NCBI GenBank assembly: GCA_009917405.1
Contig: QZED01000007.1
Coordinates: forward strand, 1-52,379
Length of the DNA stretch: 52,379 nucleotides
From: a bacterium c-19
GTDB lineage: Bacteria > Bacillota_I > Bacilli_A > Erysipelotrichales > Erysipelotrichaceae
Direction of reading: 5' to 3'
Made by a program: the position numbers and the translations under genes. Below the pieces are notes generated by a model. That model was not told where the DNA came from. It did not search any database and worked only from the letters and a program-made list of their open reading frames with translations. Below are positions 15,829 through 24,342 of this stretch, in pieces; the stretch's first letter is position 1; every line of letters starts with the position of its first letter.

Positions 15829-17571
15829 CTAAGACAAGCGCAATGTAGGCTTGATAGTTTGAAACCATTGGTCGATTTGATAAAGATAAGCCAGTAACTG
15901 TGGGCCGCTCATCAACTGACCATACCACGGAAGCGGGAAAGCCGCACCACCGGTTTCAATCAAGTCCTTTAATGCTTCATCATCGAACAATATATGCAGA
16001 ACGCTGTTTGGATTGTCATAGCATTCCTGCAATTTCTCCTTCATTAGTTCACAATATTTCGGATTATGCGTTTTCGGGAACGGATTTTTCTTGCGATGTG
16101 CCACTTCTTCGGGAAGCTCATCTTCAAACGCTTTACGCAGAATTCCTTTTTCCTCTTGATCCAAAAATTTCATATCCCAAGGGATATTATATACATAATC
16201 TAATATACGTATATCGGCAAACGGCGCTCTGATCACTACATCGGCATCCTCTCCCATGCATACCTGTCTTGTAACAAGCGTCTGCATAAACCAGTGCAAA
16301 CATAAAATCGTATGAATTCGTGCTCGCTGATCCGCTTCACTGTCACTGTCTAAATAGGTGATGTCTGCCAAGGTTTCTTTATATCGTTTATGAATATAAG
16401 AATCAATGTCCATACTTTTTAATGACTCATTAAATAAGGATTTACGCTGATCCACCGAGCGAAGCCACGGGAATGTATCTAAATGTGCGAGTTCTTCTCG
16501 ATAAAACCAAGGATAGCCGCCGAAAACCTCATCGCTGCATTCCCCACTCATAATCACGCTGCGATCTTTTTTCACTTGTTTACAGAGCCACAATAACGCC
16601 GAATCCACGTCTGCCATACCGGGCAGATCACGTGCGGAAAGTGCCGGAACCAGTTCATCGCGCAGTTCTTCCTGCGTAATCGTCAGCTTGGTATGTGTGC
16701 TTTGAGTCATTTCAACCATTCGATTAATATATTCCGTATCTAACGAGACCTGATACAGATTACCCTTGAAGTTCTCATCATTTCCTTCATAATCAAGACT
16801 GTAGGTAAACAATTCACCTTGTTTTGCCATGCATGCGGCAATAATACTGGAATCAAGCCCCCCTGATAAAAATGTCGCATCGCAGCCCTTGCTTTGACGC
16901 TTAATGGCATCTTCCACCAGATATTTCACATTCGCCGCCGTATCTTCATAGGAATCAAAATGCGGTTTTGCTACCGGTTCATAATACTTTTTAATTTGGA
17001 TACTGTTTTTCTTAATAATCATGTAATGTCCCATCGGCAATGCCTGAATTCCTTTATACAATGTCATGTTTTCACTGATGCTCGGTCCTAATGCCAACAG
17101 TTCTCTGACGCCCTTACGATCAACGATCGGCTTAATTATCTTAGTCGCTAAGATATCCTTGATTTTAGATGCAACAATAATTCCCGTACCCTTTTTCTGT
17201 GCATAGAAAAGCGGGCGCAGCCCCATTTGATCCTTTGCGATAAAAACTTCTTTCCCATCATCAATCACAAAAGTAAATGCGCCGAGCATATGATTCATCA
17301 TACCGTGTCCCCATGCACGATATGCATAAACAATCAATTCCTCAATCGAGGCAATGTCCTTTTCCAGTCCTTTATGCCTCAAACTTGCCTTTAATTCTGT
17401 TTCATTATACAATTCGCCGTCAATTACCGTCTGATATATGTCAGTTCCGATAATTACTGTAGTAAAGTGTGCATAAATGTGATGACCGCTTTTTGTTACA
17501 TTAGATAATTTACGCAGCCATTGATCTTGTGCATTCTTATTTACATTCAACACTGCTAAATAGTTACTCAT
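15829..17571 (-). CDS. Asparagine-synthetase-like protein lacking the glutaminase Cys2
   Basis: 580 residues from ATG 17571, preceded by GGGAGGG; an upstream frame to 17646 has no ribosome site. The synthetase domain is well preserved: the PP-loop SGGLDSSI at 236-243, MSGECSDEVFGGYPWF with the second nucleotide-binding segment, and APFADIRILDYVYNIPWD further on. The N-terminal glutaminase domain is degenerate. The protein begins MSNYLAVLNV where glutamine-dependent AsnB has Met-Cys-Gly, the HRGPD motif is absent, and only DGELYN (residues 51-56) remains of the NGEIYN box. It probably uses free ammonia, or modifies another carboxylate. It starts 48 bases after the toxin gene ends. Confidence 0.82.
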   Translation of the reverse strand: MSNYLAVLNVNKNAQDQWLRKLSNVTKSGHHIYAHFTTVIIGTDIYQTVIDGELYNETELKASLRHKGLEKDIASIEELIVYAYRAWGHGMMNHMLGAFTFVIDDGKEVFIAKDQMGLRPLFYAQKKGTGIIVASKIKDILATKIIKPIVDRKGVRELLALGPSISENMTLYKGIQALPMGHYMIIKKNSIQIKKYYEPVAKPHFDSYEDTAANVKYLVEDAIKRQSKGCDATFLSGGLDSSIIAACMAKQGELFTYSLDYEGNDENFKGNLYQVSLDTEYINRMVEMTQSTHTKLTITQEELRDELVPALSARDLPGMADVDSALLWLCKQVKKDRSVIMSGECSDEVFGGYPWFYREELAHLDTFPWLRSVDQRKSLFNESLKSMDIDSYIHKRYKETLADITYLDSDSEADQRARIHTILCLHWFMQTLVTRQVCMGEDADVVIRAPFADIRILDYVYNIPWDMKFLDQEEKGILRKAFEDELPEEVAHRKKNPFPKTHNPKYCELMKEKLQECYDNPNSVLHILFDDEALKDLIETGGAAFPLPWYGQLMSGPQLLAYLYQIDQWFQTIKPTLRLS

Positions 17572-17618
17572 ATGAACCCTCCCGTAGATATCATATGCAT
17601 AGGCATTTAATTTGTTAC

Positions 17619-18188
17619 CTATCCGTATATCATTACTGGAGAGCATCGATAAAATAAATAATTCAGCTTAAACAGCTCTTCCTCTGAATCCATTACCAAG
17701 CCATGTGTCAATAATTCATTTTGATCACAATAAAGCTGTAAGCGAAGCAGATCCTGATAAAAATTACAGCAGCGTTCCATAACTTTGGCAGGAGCCTGTC
17801 CTGATGTGACCGCATCGAATAGCCACAACGCATGTTCCTGTATTTCCTTTTGATGAAGTCTGCACCAATGAAGCTGCCGTTGCAACAACGCGGTATACTC
17901 ATCAGCCTCATAATGTACTCGCTGATACAAGCCTTCCTGTACCGGAATCATATTATTCAAATTTAAGGCACCGAGTCTTCCGTCATCAATTTTGAAAAAA
18001 TCCATTTGATTGCTCATTTTTCGATGCTTACGCTTCGGTGAAGTCAACGGAGCAAAAAAAGCAATCATTTGAATATATATTACAACACCGATGAACGGTC
18101 GTTTTTTATCCCCTTCATTATAGGGAACCAATGCATCATAGCTGCGCAAATAGCGACAATAGTTACTGTCAATATAATAAAGTTCCAT
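17619..18188 (-). CDS. toxN: ToxN/AbiQ-family endoribonuclease toxin (type III toxin-antitoxin)
   Basis: 189 residues from ATG 18188; ATG 18191 is also possible, and GGAGG lies only a few bases upstream. The N-terminal half carries the ToxN_toxin signature in order: YYIDSNYCRYLRSYD, a Lys-Arg-Pro-Phe-Ile-Gly-Val strand, FAPLTSPKRKHRKM with the Thr-Ser-x-Lys active-site segment, then FFKIDDGRLGALNLNNMIPV. The C-terminal half is helical, as in AbiQ. These proteins are sequence-specific RNases held inactive by a repeated small RNA encoded just upstream, and often give phage resistance. Here a consensus promoter and a hairpin precede the gene, but no repeat array is visible. Confidence 0.88.
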   Translation of the reverse strand: MELYYIDSNYCRYLRSYDALVPYNEGDKKRPFIGVVIYIQMIAFFAPLTSPKRKHRKMSNQMDFFKIDDGRLGALNLNNMIPVQEGLYQRVHYEADEYTALLQRQLHWCRLHQKEIQEHALWLFDAVTSGQAPAKVMERCCNFYQDLLRLQLYCDQNELLTHGLVMDSEEELFKLNYLFYRCSPVMIYG

Positions 18189-18219
18189 CATACCTCCGTT
18201 CACAAATCAGCCATAAGAA

Positions 18220-18246
18220 AAGACCATGCTTCTTGCACATGATCTT
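18220..18246 (-). terminator. Hairpin attenuator between toxin promoter and toxin gene
   Basis: On the minus strand AAGATCATG (18246-18238) pairs with CATGGTCTT (18228-18220, one G-T pair) around a 9-base loop and is followed by TTTTCTT. In type III systems a leaky terminator separates the antitoxin RNA from the toxin gene. Here only about 10 bases of transcript precede the stem. Confidence 0.65.
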
Positions 18247-18260
18247 TCACTCTCGTTTTT

Positions 18261-18288
18261 ATTATAACAAAGTTTTCGGTGCTGTCAA
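18261..18288 (-). promoter_or_regulatory. Strong sigma-A promoter of the toxin gene
   Basis: TTGACA (18288-18283) and TATAAT (18266-18261) both match consensus, with a 16-base spacer. Transcription should begin near 18254, leaving a leader of about 65 bases before the toxin start. Confidence 0.8.
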
Positions 18289-18423
18289 TCAATTTCGTAC
18301 ATTTTCTTTCTGCTTCATCGCACTTTTTACCAAACCGAATGTTACGACATAGCTCCATACAACAATACGCTGTTTCCAAGTACTCTTATGATTAGATCGC
18401 ATAATTCGCTGAAGCATTTCCAT
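18289..18423 (-). CDS. Small basic protein, 44 residues
   Basis: ATG 18423 follows GAGGATAGGTG. The peptide is basic with one hydrophobic, aromatic stretch (RIVVWSYVVTFGLV), which suits a small membrane-associated protein. It lies between the ABC permease gene and the toxin promoter, its stop codon abutting the TTGACA box. It is 52 bases downstream of the permease gene and so may be the last gene of that operon. No family recognised. Confidence 0.5.
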   Translation of the reverse strand: MEMLQRIMRSNHKSTWKQRIVVWSYVVTFGLVKSAMKQKENVRN

Positions 18424-18475
18424 CACCTATCCTCATTTCGATTCATTATCTATATTTTAACACAGAATAGATGTA

Positions 18476-19624
18476 TTATGCGAATTTTCTTTTTCTTTTT
18501 GAAATGAAATTAGTGATAATGACAAACAACAAACTGAAGCATAAAACCACGCCCATATTGAAAAATATCGGCTGGAGTGTTTCGGCATTTAATTGTTCTG
18601 TGCCTGCGATCAGATTATTAGCATTGATAAACCAATAAGACGGCAGCACATGAGCGATTTTTAATACGAGATCTGGCAGCATTTCCGCCGGTACAAAGGC
18701 ACCGCAAAGAAAGCAGCTTCCCAGTGCCACCACATTCACAATACCGTTGATCGCATTTTTATTCGTGACTACATTAGCGATCAAAAATGCCATTGTTACG
18801 GCACATATCGTAAACACAAGCGCATTCAGCATCAGCATAACCCCATGCATCGTCAGCATCACATCCTTTACCAATACAATGCCGATCACAATATAAAGCA
18901 GCCACAGCCCGAACGCAAATAAGCAGTTTGATAATAACAACTGACGATTTAATTTACGATAACTAAAGCTGCTGATCAAGGTTCTTTTCGCAATCATTTC
19001 ATTTTTAAAGATTGCCAAAATAATACATATCACAAAGATACAGCCGGCAATAATGGAATAATTGGTAAAGTTGAAATAATAAGCTGCTTTACTCAAGCCC
19101 TCATTATCAAGCGATGATGTCATTTCCACTTCGCTTTTTTGCGTCATGGTTGTATCAATTCGCTTCAAAAGAGCTTCTTCATGATAGCCAAACTGTTGAT
19201 AAAAAGAGGCATTGGATAAATAACGCTCCAGCATAATCTTTGTCAGTTCGGCATTATAATCCTGCGTCGTGCGAATTTCTAACTGCGGCTTTTTTCCCTG
19301 CATAAAATTCTCATTAAACTGCTCAGGAATCGTAATCACCATACTGACATCACGATAAAAGATCGCATCATCAATCGCTTCTTTATGATGATCCAAGGAC
19401 ACCAAATTGCAGTTATCTTTTAAATAATTCGTTAAATGTGCCGTAATGCCTTCGTCAACATCCTCATTGATTATAAAAATTTTCGGTTTCGCTGCCGCAA
19501 AGCCGCCGCCTGTTTCATTCGTTTGTAAGGAGAAGTAGGCAAAAAACAATAAGATTACCGTATACAGAATCACCGGTCCCTTACATTTGTTCAAAACCTT
19601 TAAATAGGTCTTAAAGACGATCAT
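18476..19624 (-). CDS. ABC-2 type exporter permease (second)
   Basis: 382 residues. One transmembrane helix lies near the N-terminus (about 16-34), then a large extracytoplasmic domain with KPKIFIINEDVDEG (about 45-180), then five membrane segments from about 195 to 375 and a basic tail KRKRKFA. This is the ABC2_membrane_3 layout of drug or antimicrobial-peptide exporters. Its start overlaps the end of the first permease gene by 14 bases, so the two are translationally coupled. Substrate unknown. Confidence 0.88.
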   Translation of the reverse strand: MIVFKTYLKVLNKCKGPVILYTVILLFFAYFSLQTNETGGGFAAAKPKIFIINEDVDEGITAHLTNYLKDNCNLVSLDHHKEAIDDAIFYRDVSMVITIPEQFNENFMQGKKPQLEIRTTQDYNAELTKIMLERYLSNASFYQQFGYHEEALLKRIDTTMTQKSEVEMTSSLDNEGLSKAAYYFNFTNYSIIAGCIFVICIILAIFKNEMIAKRTLISSFSYRKLNRQLLLSNCLFAFGLWLLYIVIGIVLVKDVMLTMHGVMLMLNALVFTICAVTMAFLIANVVTNKNAINGIVNVVALGSCFLCGAFVPAEMLPDLVLKIAHVLPSYWFINANNLIAGTEQLNAETLQPIFFNMGVVLCFSLLFVIITNFISKRKRKFA

Positions 19625-20795
19625 ACTTTTGCCTCCTTAACTGATAAACGGAAATACCCAGCATGAGTAAAGCAAATAATCCGAGACTGATCAAATTACG
19701 ATAATAGCGATCAAAGGTACCGTAATAATATAAAGAATACAGAGCATCCGTAATCATATTCACCGGATTCAGCTGATTAATCAACGGAATATTTTTATCA
19801 ATTACATATTTCATCGTGATTCCCATCATACCGGATAAAAAGCTGCCGAGCATAATAAGTGCAACCAAGATACCGGTTTTGGTATTCTCATCCTTTTTCA
19901 CAACAGTTGCACAAACGATTCCTAAGGATAAACCAGCCAAGCAGCCAACAAGCGTCAATAACGCAACCTGCAGAAAATGTACACCGTAGTCTACATGAAG
20001 GGCATAGATCGTATACAGAAACAACAAGACACAGCCGACTAACTGAATCAAATAAGCTGCACAGGCGCTGCTGATCACAAGCTTGCTTCTGCTGCAAGGT
20101 GATACGGCAATTCGCTTTCCGTTATTGCTCATATTGGCAAGAATGCGATTAACGGCAGCCATTCCTAAGATTCCGCCGTACATGCAAGCCATTGCAATTA
20201 AGGAATAGTATTCAATCATCGTATAGCTCATATGTTCGCTACTGACATCCGCAAGCCACTGTTCATCCGTATTCAGCATTTCCTGCACTTCCCCATAAAT
20301 CTGCTGCATCAATGCCTCTTGATTGATCGGATTACCGCCTGAAGAAGCGACAGCATCTGCGGTTTTTAGATCGACCACCTCTTGAACCATATGATTCGTC
20401 TGCAACATCTGATCCGTCACATACTGCAGGATTGTTTCACTGATTCCGCTTTTCTTAACAATTACTTTCGGTGTCTCATCGATCCTTAAATAACCTACGA
20501 TGTTATCTTCTGCCAACAGTGCTTGCGCTTTTGCCTCATCTGTAAATTCACAGCGGAACAGTTGAAGTTCACTGCCTTCCTCACTCATTGTCTGAATTGC
20601 TTTTATCAATGAATCATTTTCGGTTTTCTCTACGACCGCAATCGGAATGATATTCGCCTTTTCACTGTTTTCGATATCAGAGAATGCCATATTGAAAAAG
20701 GTTCCCAAAAGCAGAGGAAAAGCAAGCGTCCAAAAAACCAGCATTTTATCTTTCAGTAAGGTTATCAGGCCATATTTAAAGTTATGAAAAAACAT
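19611..20795 (-). CDS. ABC-2 type exporter permease (first)
   Basis: 394 residues, with the same layout as its neighbour: an N-terminal helix (LVFWTLAFPLLLGTFFNMAF), an extracytoplasmic domain to about residue 190, and a C-terminal cluster of membrane helices containing GGILGMAAVNRIL. The start overlaps the ATPase stop by one base. Together the two permeases and one ATPase suggest a heterodimeric exporter, similar to YhfI/YhgE-type and LinA-type systems. Substrate unknown. Confidence 0.88.
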   Translation of the reverse strand: MFFHNFKYGLITLLKDKMLVFWTLAFPLLLGTFFNMAFSDIENSEKANIIPIAVVEKTENDSLIKAIQTMSEEGSELQLFRCEFTDEAKAQALLAEDNIVGYLRIDETPKVIVKKSGISETILQYVTDQMLQTNHMVQEVVDLKTADAVASSGGNPINQEALMQQIYGEVQEMLNTDEQWLADVSSEHMSYTMIEYYSLIAMACMYGGILGMAAVNRILANMSNNGKRIAVSPCSRSKLVISSACAAYLIQLVGCVLLFLYTIYALHVDYGVHFLQVALLTLVGCLAGLSLGIVCATVVKKDENTKTGILVALIMLGSFLSGMMGITMKYVIDKNIPLINQLNPVNMITDALYSLYYYGTFDRYYRNLISLGLFALLMLGISVYQLRRQKYDRL

Positions 20796-21739
20796 CAGTC
20801 CCTCAATTCCTTTCCGGTCAATTCCAAGAATACATCATTTAATGTTGGACGCTGAGAATAAATACGATTGTAGCTGATCTGCTTACGATTGAAATAATTA
20901 ATCAGCTCATTTAAATTTTGACTGCCCTTTCGATAAACAACCGTAAGTTCTTGATGATGGTAGCTCACATCACCGGCATTCTCAAAGGCTGCGATTTCTT
21001 CCAGCTGTGAGGAATCCAGTTTTGGTATTTCCACACTGACCTTTTCCTCAATTTGAACCAATGTCTTTAATTCATCACAAGTTCCTTCAGCCAAAAGCTT
21101 TCCTTTATCCAAAATAATTACACGATCACATAAGATTTCCACTTCTTCCATATAATGCGTCGTATAAATAATCGTCGCACCGCGTTTACGCAGCGTCTCA
21201 ATACCGACTAATATATGATTGCGACTTTGCGGATCAACTGCTACAGTCGGCTCATCCAAAAAGACAAGCTTCGGACGATGGGCGATACCGCAAGCGATAT
21301 TCAAACGTCGTAATAACCCGCCTGAAAGCTGTTTCGGCAGAAATTTTCGATACTCCTGTAAACCGACCAGCTCAATCGCATCATCAATGCACTGCTTGCG
21401 CTCCCTCTTGTCCTTAATATACAATCCGCAGAAATAATCAATATTGTCATATACGCTTAATTCATCAAATACGGCAACATCCTGAAATACAACTCCGATC
21501 TGCCGTTTAATATCATACGCATCCGCAGACATTTCCTTGCCGAAGATCTTAATGCTGCCCGCATCAAAATTTAAAAGTGATAAGATACAATTCATTGTCG
21601 TAGATTTTCCGCTTCCGTTAGGTCCTAATAATCCGAGTATTTCTCCCTCATACACATTGAAGGATAAATCGTCGACAGCCTTAAGCTTTTGATAAGATTT
21701 AGTCAGATGTTTGATTTCAATCACATTCGTACTCATCAT
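20795..21739 (-). CDS. ABC transporter ATP-binding protein
   Basis: 314 residues; GGAGGAACA precedes ATG ATG at 21739/21736. The Walker A GPNGSGKST (about 38-46), Q-loop VFQDVAVFDE, signature LSGGLLRR, Walker B LVFLDEPT and the switch His in TTHYMEE are all intact. A C-terminal DUF4162-like extension (about 225-314) is typical of DrrA-type drug exporters. It opens a three-gene operon with the two permeases. The 184-base gap upstream is A+T-rich and should hold its promoter. Confidence 0.93.
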   Translation of the reverse strand: MMSTNVIEIKHLTKSYQKLKAVDDLSFNVYEGEILGLLGPNGSGKSTTMNCILSLLNFDAGSIKIFGKEMSADAYDIKRQIGVVFQDVAVFDELSVYDNIDYFCGLYIKDKRERKQCIDDAIELVGLQEYRKFLPKQLSGGLLRRLNIACGIAHRPKLVFLDEPTVAVDPQSRNHILVGIETLRKRGATIIYTTHYMEEVEILCDRVIILDKGKLLAEGTCDELKTLVQIEEKVSVEIPKLDSSQLEEIAAFENAGDVSYHHQELTVVYRKGSQNLNELINYFNRKQISYNRIYSQRPTLNDVFLELTGKELRD

Positions 21740-21923
21740 TGTTCCTCCAGTCCTTATTATGAATGATTCTTCATTGGTAAATATATCAAATATTGTTTAT
21801 CAATATCTGCTAATATATAAAACATATTTATTATATCACATATTATAAACATTGTTTTTACCAATTTTATACTTTTTTGTGCCAAATATTTGTAAACGGT
21901 TCATTTGAAACTGTAAGCATCAG

Positions 21924-22355
21924 TTAATGAATCATAGAAAACGGTGTATAGGTTTCATTCAGAACAAACAGATAGCTTTTACAGCGATTTTGTTGCATTT
22001 TAACCGTTCGATATTCACTGTCTGATAACAACAATGTACCGTCATGAAATTCAAGCAAGGTCTGATATTGCTTGGCAGTAATCTTTTTAACCATGCAGTA
22101 ATTCACCCACACATTGTTTTTGGTGAGTGCATCTGCCAGCGGATAAAGGATCATTCCCTCTCGTATTAAGACTGGCGCCTTTTGATGAATATTCAAACAC
22201 GCACATATCGCTTGAATACGTCCCTCATAACTGCTTCCGTAATGCTCACAAAGCTTATTCAGAAAAACCTTACAGCGTTCTTTTATCGTATAAGTTCCCC
22301 TTGTTTCCATATGAATGACAATTTCATTTATATGATCTTCAATATACGTTATCAT
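21924..22355 (-). CDS. comK: ComK-family transcription factor
   Basis: 143 residues, with AAGGAGGAG seven bases before ATG 22355. The central part follows Bacillus ComK: CEHYGSSYEGR (FFGSSYAGR in Bacillus), then HQKAPVLI (HKPPIM), ILYPLADALTKNNVWVNY (FLFPTLSSTRPQCGWISH), a spaced KK, and FHDGTLL. ComK is the master regulator of DNA-uptake genes in Bacillus and binds AT-rich K-boxes. The protein is about 50 residues shorter than ComK of B. subtilis (192), lacking most of the C-terminal region used for MecA/ClpC degradation. A perfect palindrome lies upstream. No competence genes are in the window. Confidence 0.75.
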   Translation of the reverse strand: MITYIEDHINEIVIHMETRGTYTIKERCKVFLNKLCEHYGSSYEGRIQAICACLNIHQKAPVLIREGMILYPLADALTKNNVWVNYCMVKKITAKQYQTLLEFHDGTLLLSDSEYRTVKMQQNRCKSYLFVLNETYTPFSMIH

Positions 22356-22442
22356 TCTAATCTCCTCCTTATATATATTCTTTTCTCATATAGAAGAAGA
22401 TTTCCAAAAAAATAAACAAATAAAAGATAATTAATTTTAAGA

Positions 22443-22457
22443 TAAACAATTTGTTTA
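22443..22457. promoter_or_regulatory. Palindromic operator candidate upstream of comK
   Basis: TAAACAA-T-TTGTTTA is a perfect 15-bp palindrome about 90 bases before the comK start. Nearby AAAAGATAATTAATTTT has the A4/T4 character of ComK boxes, though the spacing is not the usual five. Either autoregulation or another regulator is possible. Confidence 0.45.
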
Positions 22458-22483
22458 CAATCAATTACAATGTACAATAAAAA

Positions 22484-22516
22484 AAGATTGACTCCTGTCA
22501 TTTTGAAATCAATCTT
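22484..22516 (-). terminator. Terminator after the Rid-family gene
   Basis: On the minus strand AAGATTGA (22516-22509) pairs with TCAATCTT (22491-22484), followed by five or more T residues. Confidence 0.7.
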
Positions 22517-22574
22517 ATTTTAGGGCTTTATCATTCCTTTTTGCTTATATTAAAGGCTTTAAAACCACTGTGTA

Positions 22575-23051
22575 TTACTGACAGCTGTCACAGCCGCCGT
22601 CTCCGCAGCCGCCGCTGCATCCGCCGCATCCGTTTTGCTGCGCAAGCTGTGCTTCATATACCAAAGTATCAATAACGATACATTCGATTTCCAGTTTCAC
22701 ATCCTTCGGCAGACGTGCAACCTGTACACAACTGCGTGCCGGATACGGTTCTTCTAAATAAGAGCCGTAAACTTCATTTAAACGATCGAAGTCATTTAAG
22801 TCAGAAACAAAAATCGTCGTTTTCATGATATGGCGGAAATCCAAACCGATTTCATTCAAAACCGCCTGAATATTTTTCATTACCTGATGCGTCTGTTCCT
22901 CAATCGTTGTTCCGACGACCTCGCCGCTTTTCGGATCTAATGGAATCTGTCCGCTCAAATAAACAAAGTCGCCCAGCTTTACCGCCGGCGTATAAGGTCC
23001 TAATGCCTTCGGTGCGTTTTCCGGCTTTACCGGTTTAATAAATACGTTCAT
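22575..23051 (-). CDS. Rid-family (YjgF/RidA) protein with a cysteine-rich tail
   Basis: 158 residues, with AGGAGGATAATT before ATG 23051. Residues 1-128 are a normal Rid domain: KALGPYTPAVKLGDFVYLSGQIPLDP, ARSCVQVARLP with the substrate-binding Arg, and LEIECIVID with the conserved Glu. RidA hydrolyses reactive enamine/imine intermediates from PLP enzymes. About 30 extra residues follow, ending CGGCSGGCGDGGCDSCQ, with five cysteines among glycines. Such a tail could bind metal or form disulfides. The gene follows the HlyC-like gene by 10 bases and is closed by a terminator. Confidence 0.9.
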   Translation of the reverse strand: MNVFIKPVKPENAPKALGPYTPAVKLGDFVYLSGQIPLDPKSGEVVGTTIEEQTHQVMKNIQAVLNEIGLDFRHIMKTTIFVSDLNDFDRLNEVYGSYLEEPYPARSCVQVARLPKDVKLEIECIVIDTLVYEAQLAQQNGCGGCSGGCGDGGCDSCQ

Positions 23052-23061
23052 AATTATCCTC

Positions 23062-24339
23062 CTAGTCTAATAATTCATCCTCTTGCGGGGATAAAATTTG
23101 CAGTTCAATTCGTGTAGCCATACCATCCTCAGTCTCCAACACTTTAATTTCAAGGTTTTCAAAGGTAAGCTCGCGTCCTTTGCGAACCTTGCGATGATTG
23201 TTCAATTCATTGACCCATGCGGTAATGGTACGTGCCTTCGTTTTTGGTGCCTCTTGATCCTCTACATATGTATCAAAGAAATCAAGCAGACTTACCTTGC
23301 CGTCGATTTCAAAGGTGTGCAGACCGATTTCGATCACATGATTTGGCAGCGGATCATATTCATCATAAATCTCTCCGACTAACTCTTCAAGCACATCCTC
23401 AAGTGTGATGATTCCGACAAAAACATGCGAGGTAAGGCTTTCCTCTACGATTGCCAAATGCTCGCGTGATTTTTGAATATCCTCTAATACATCAGGCAGC
23501 TTTTTACGCTGATTAACAAAAACCGGGTCACACATTAAATCACGAATACTGACTTCTTGTCCTGCCAGCATCGCATCCAATACATCACGAACACGCAAGA
23601 TACCGACAACCTCTGTAGTCTCATAGGAAAGAATCGGCAGGCGTGACAGTTTATGCTCATGAAGCACTGTCTTGAGCTGTTCAAAGGTCGCATTGTCATA
23701 CAAAAACACCACTTGGTCGCGCGGAACCATAATATCGCGAACACTCTTGTCATCGAATTCAATCACACTTTCGATCAATTCACGTTCCTCTTGTTCCAAA
23801 ACACCCTCTTGTTCAATCGTTGACACAATTTCCAAAAGCTCATCCTCGGTCGCAGTTACCTGTTCAATATCCAACTGCTTCTCCCAATGCTCTTCCAGCT
23901 TTTCCACAACAATCGTAATCGGACGAAATAAAATCACAAGCAAGTGCATCGGCTTCGCCATAAACAATGTGCAGTCTTCAGCCTTTGCCTTCGCTATAAT
24001 TTTCGGAGCTACTTCACCGAATATCAAAATCAATACAGTCATGACTCCGGTTGCGACTCCGACACCGGCACTGCCGAACATCTCAGTAAACAGCATTGTC
24101 GCAATACTGGTACCTAAGATATTAACAATATTATTCCCGATTAAAATCGTTGTAATCAACGCAGTGAATTTTTTAGTGTTGTTATATGCGGTTTTTGCGC
24201 GTTTGTTTCCGTTTTTCGCCATTTGCTTCAAACGGATTTGATTCACAGAGCTATAGGCAGTTTCCGTTGATGAAAACAATGCCGACAGCACCAGCAAAAT
24301 ACCAAGTATGAGAAAAAGACCTATGTGCGAACTGTCCAA
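23062..24339 (-). CDS. HlyC/CorC-family membrane protein (CNNM-CBS-CorC)
   Basis: 425 residues from TTG 24339, with AGGGAG upstream; no better start is available. Residues 1-190 are a CNNM (DUF21) membrane domain with three or four helices and the marker ALFSSTETAYSS. A pair of CBS domains follows at about 205-320, including VRDIMVPRDQV and DVLDAMLAGQ, and a CorC_HlyC domain at about 335-420 (FEIDGKVSLLDF). Relatives export magnesium or other divalent cations; the older hemolysin name has little support. It starts three bases after a small membrane-protein gene and leads into the Rid gene. Confidence 0.92.
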   Translation of the reverse strand: MDSSHIGLFLILGILLVLSALFSSTETAYSSVNQIRLKQMAKNGNKRAKTAYNNTKKFTALITTILIGNNIVNILGTSIATMLFTEMFGSAGVGVATGVMTVLILIFGEVAPKIIAKAKAEDCTLFMAKPMHLLVILFRPITIVVEKLEEHWEKQLDIEQVTATEDELLEIVSTIEQEGVLEQEERELIESVIEFDDKSVRDIMVPRDQVVFLYDNATFEQLKTVLHEHKLSRLPILSYETTEVVGILRVRDVLDAMLAGQEVSIRDLMCDPVFVNQRKKLPDVLEDIQKSREHLAIVEESLTSHVFVGIITLEDVLEELVGEIYDEYDPLPNHVIEIGLHTFEIDGKVSLLDFFDTYVEDQEAPKTKARTITAWVNELNNHRKVRKGRELTFENLEIKVLETEDGMATRIELQILSPQEDELLD

Positions 24340-24342
24340 GAC

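Noticed and set aside
18188-18476. Possible ToxI tandem repeats upstream of the toxin
   Set aside because: Read on both strands; no unit of 30-45 bases is repeated. Only the hairpin at 18220-18246 and the small frame at 18289-18423 are present.
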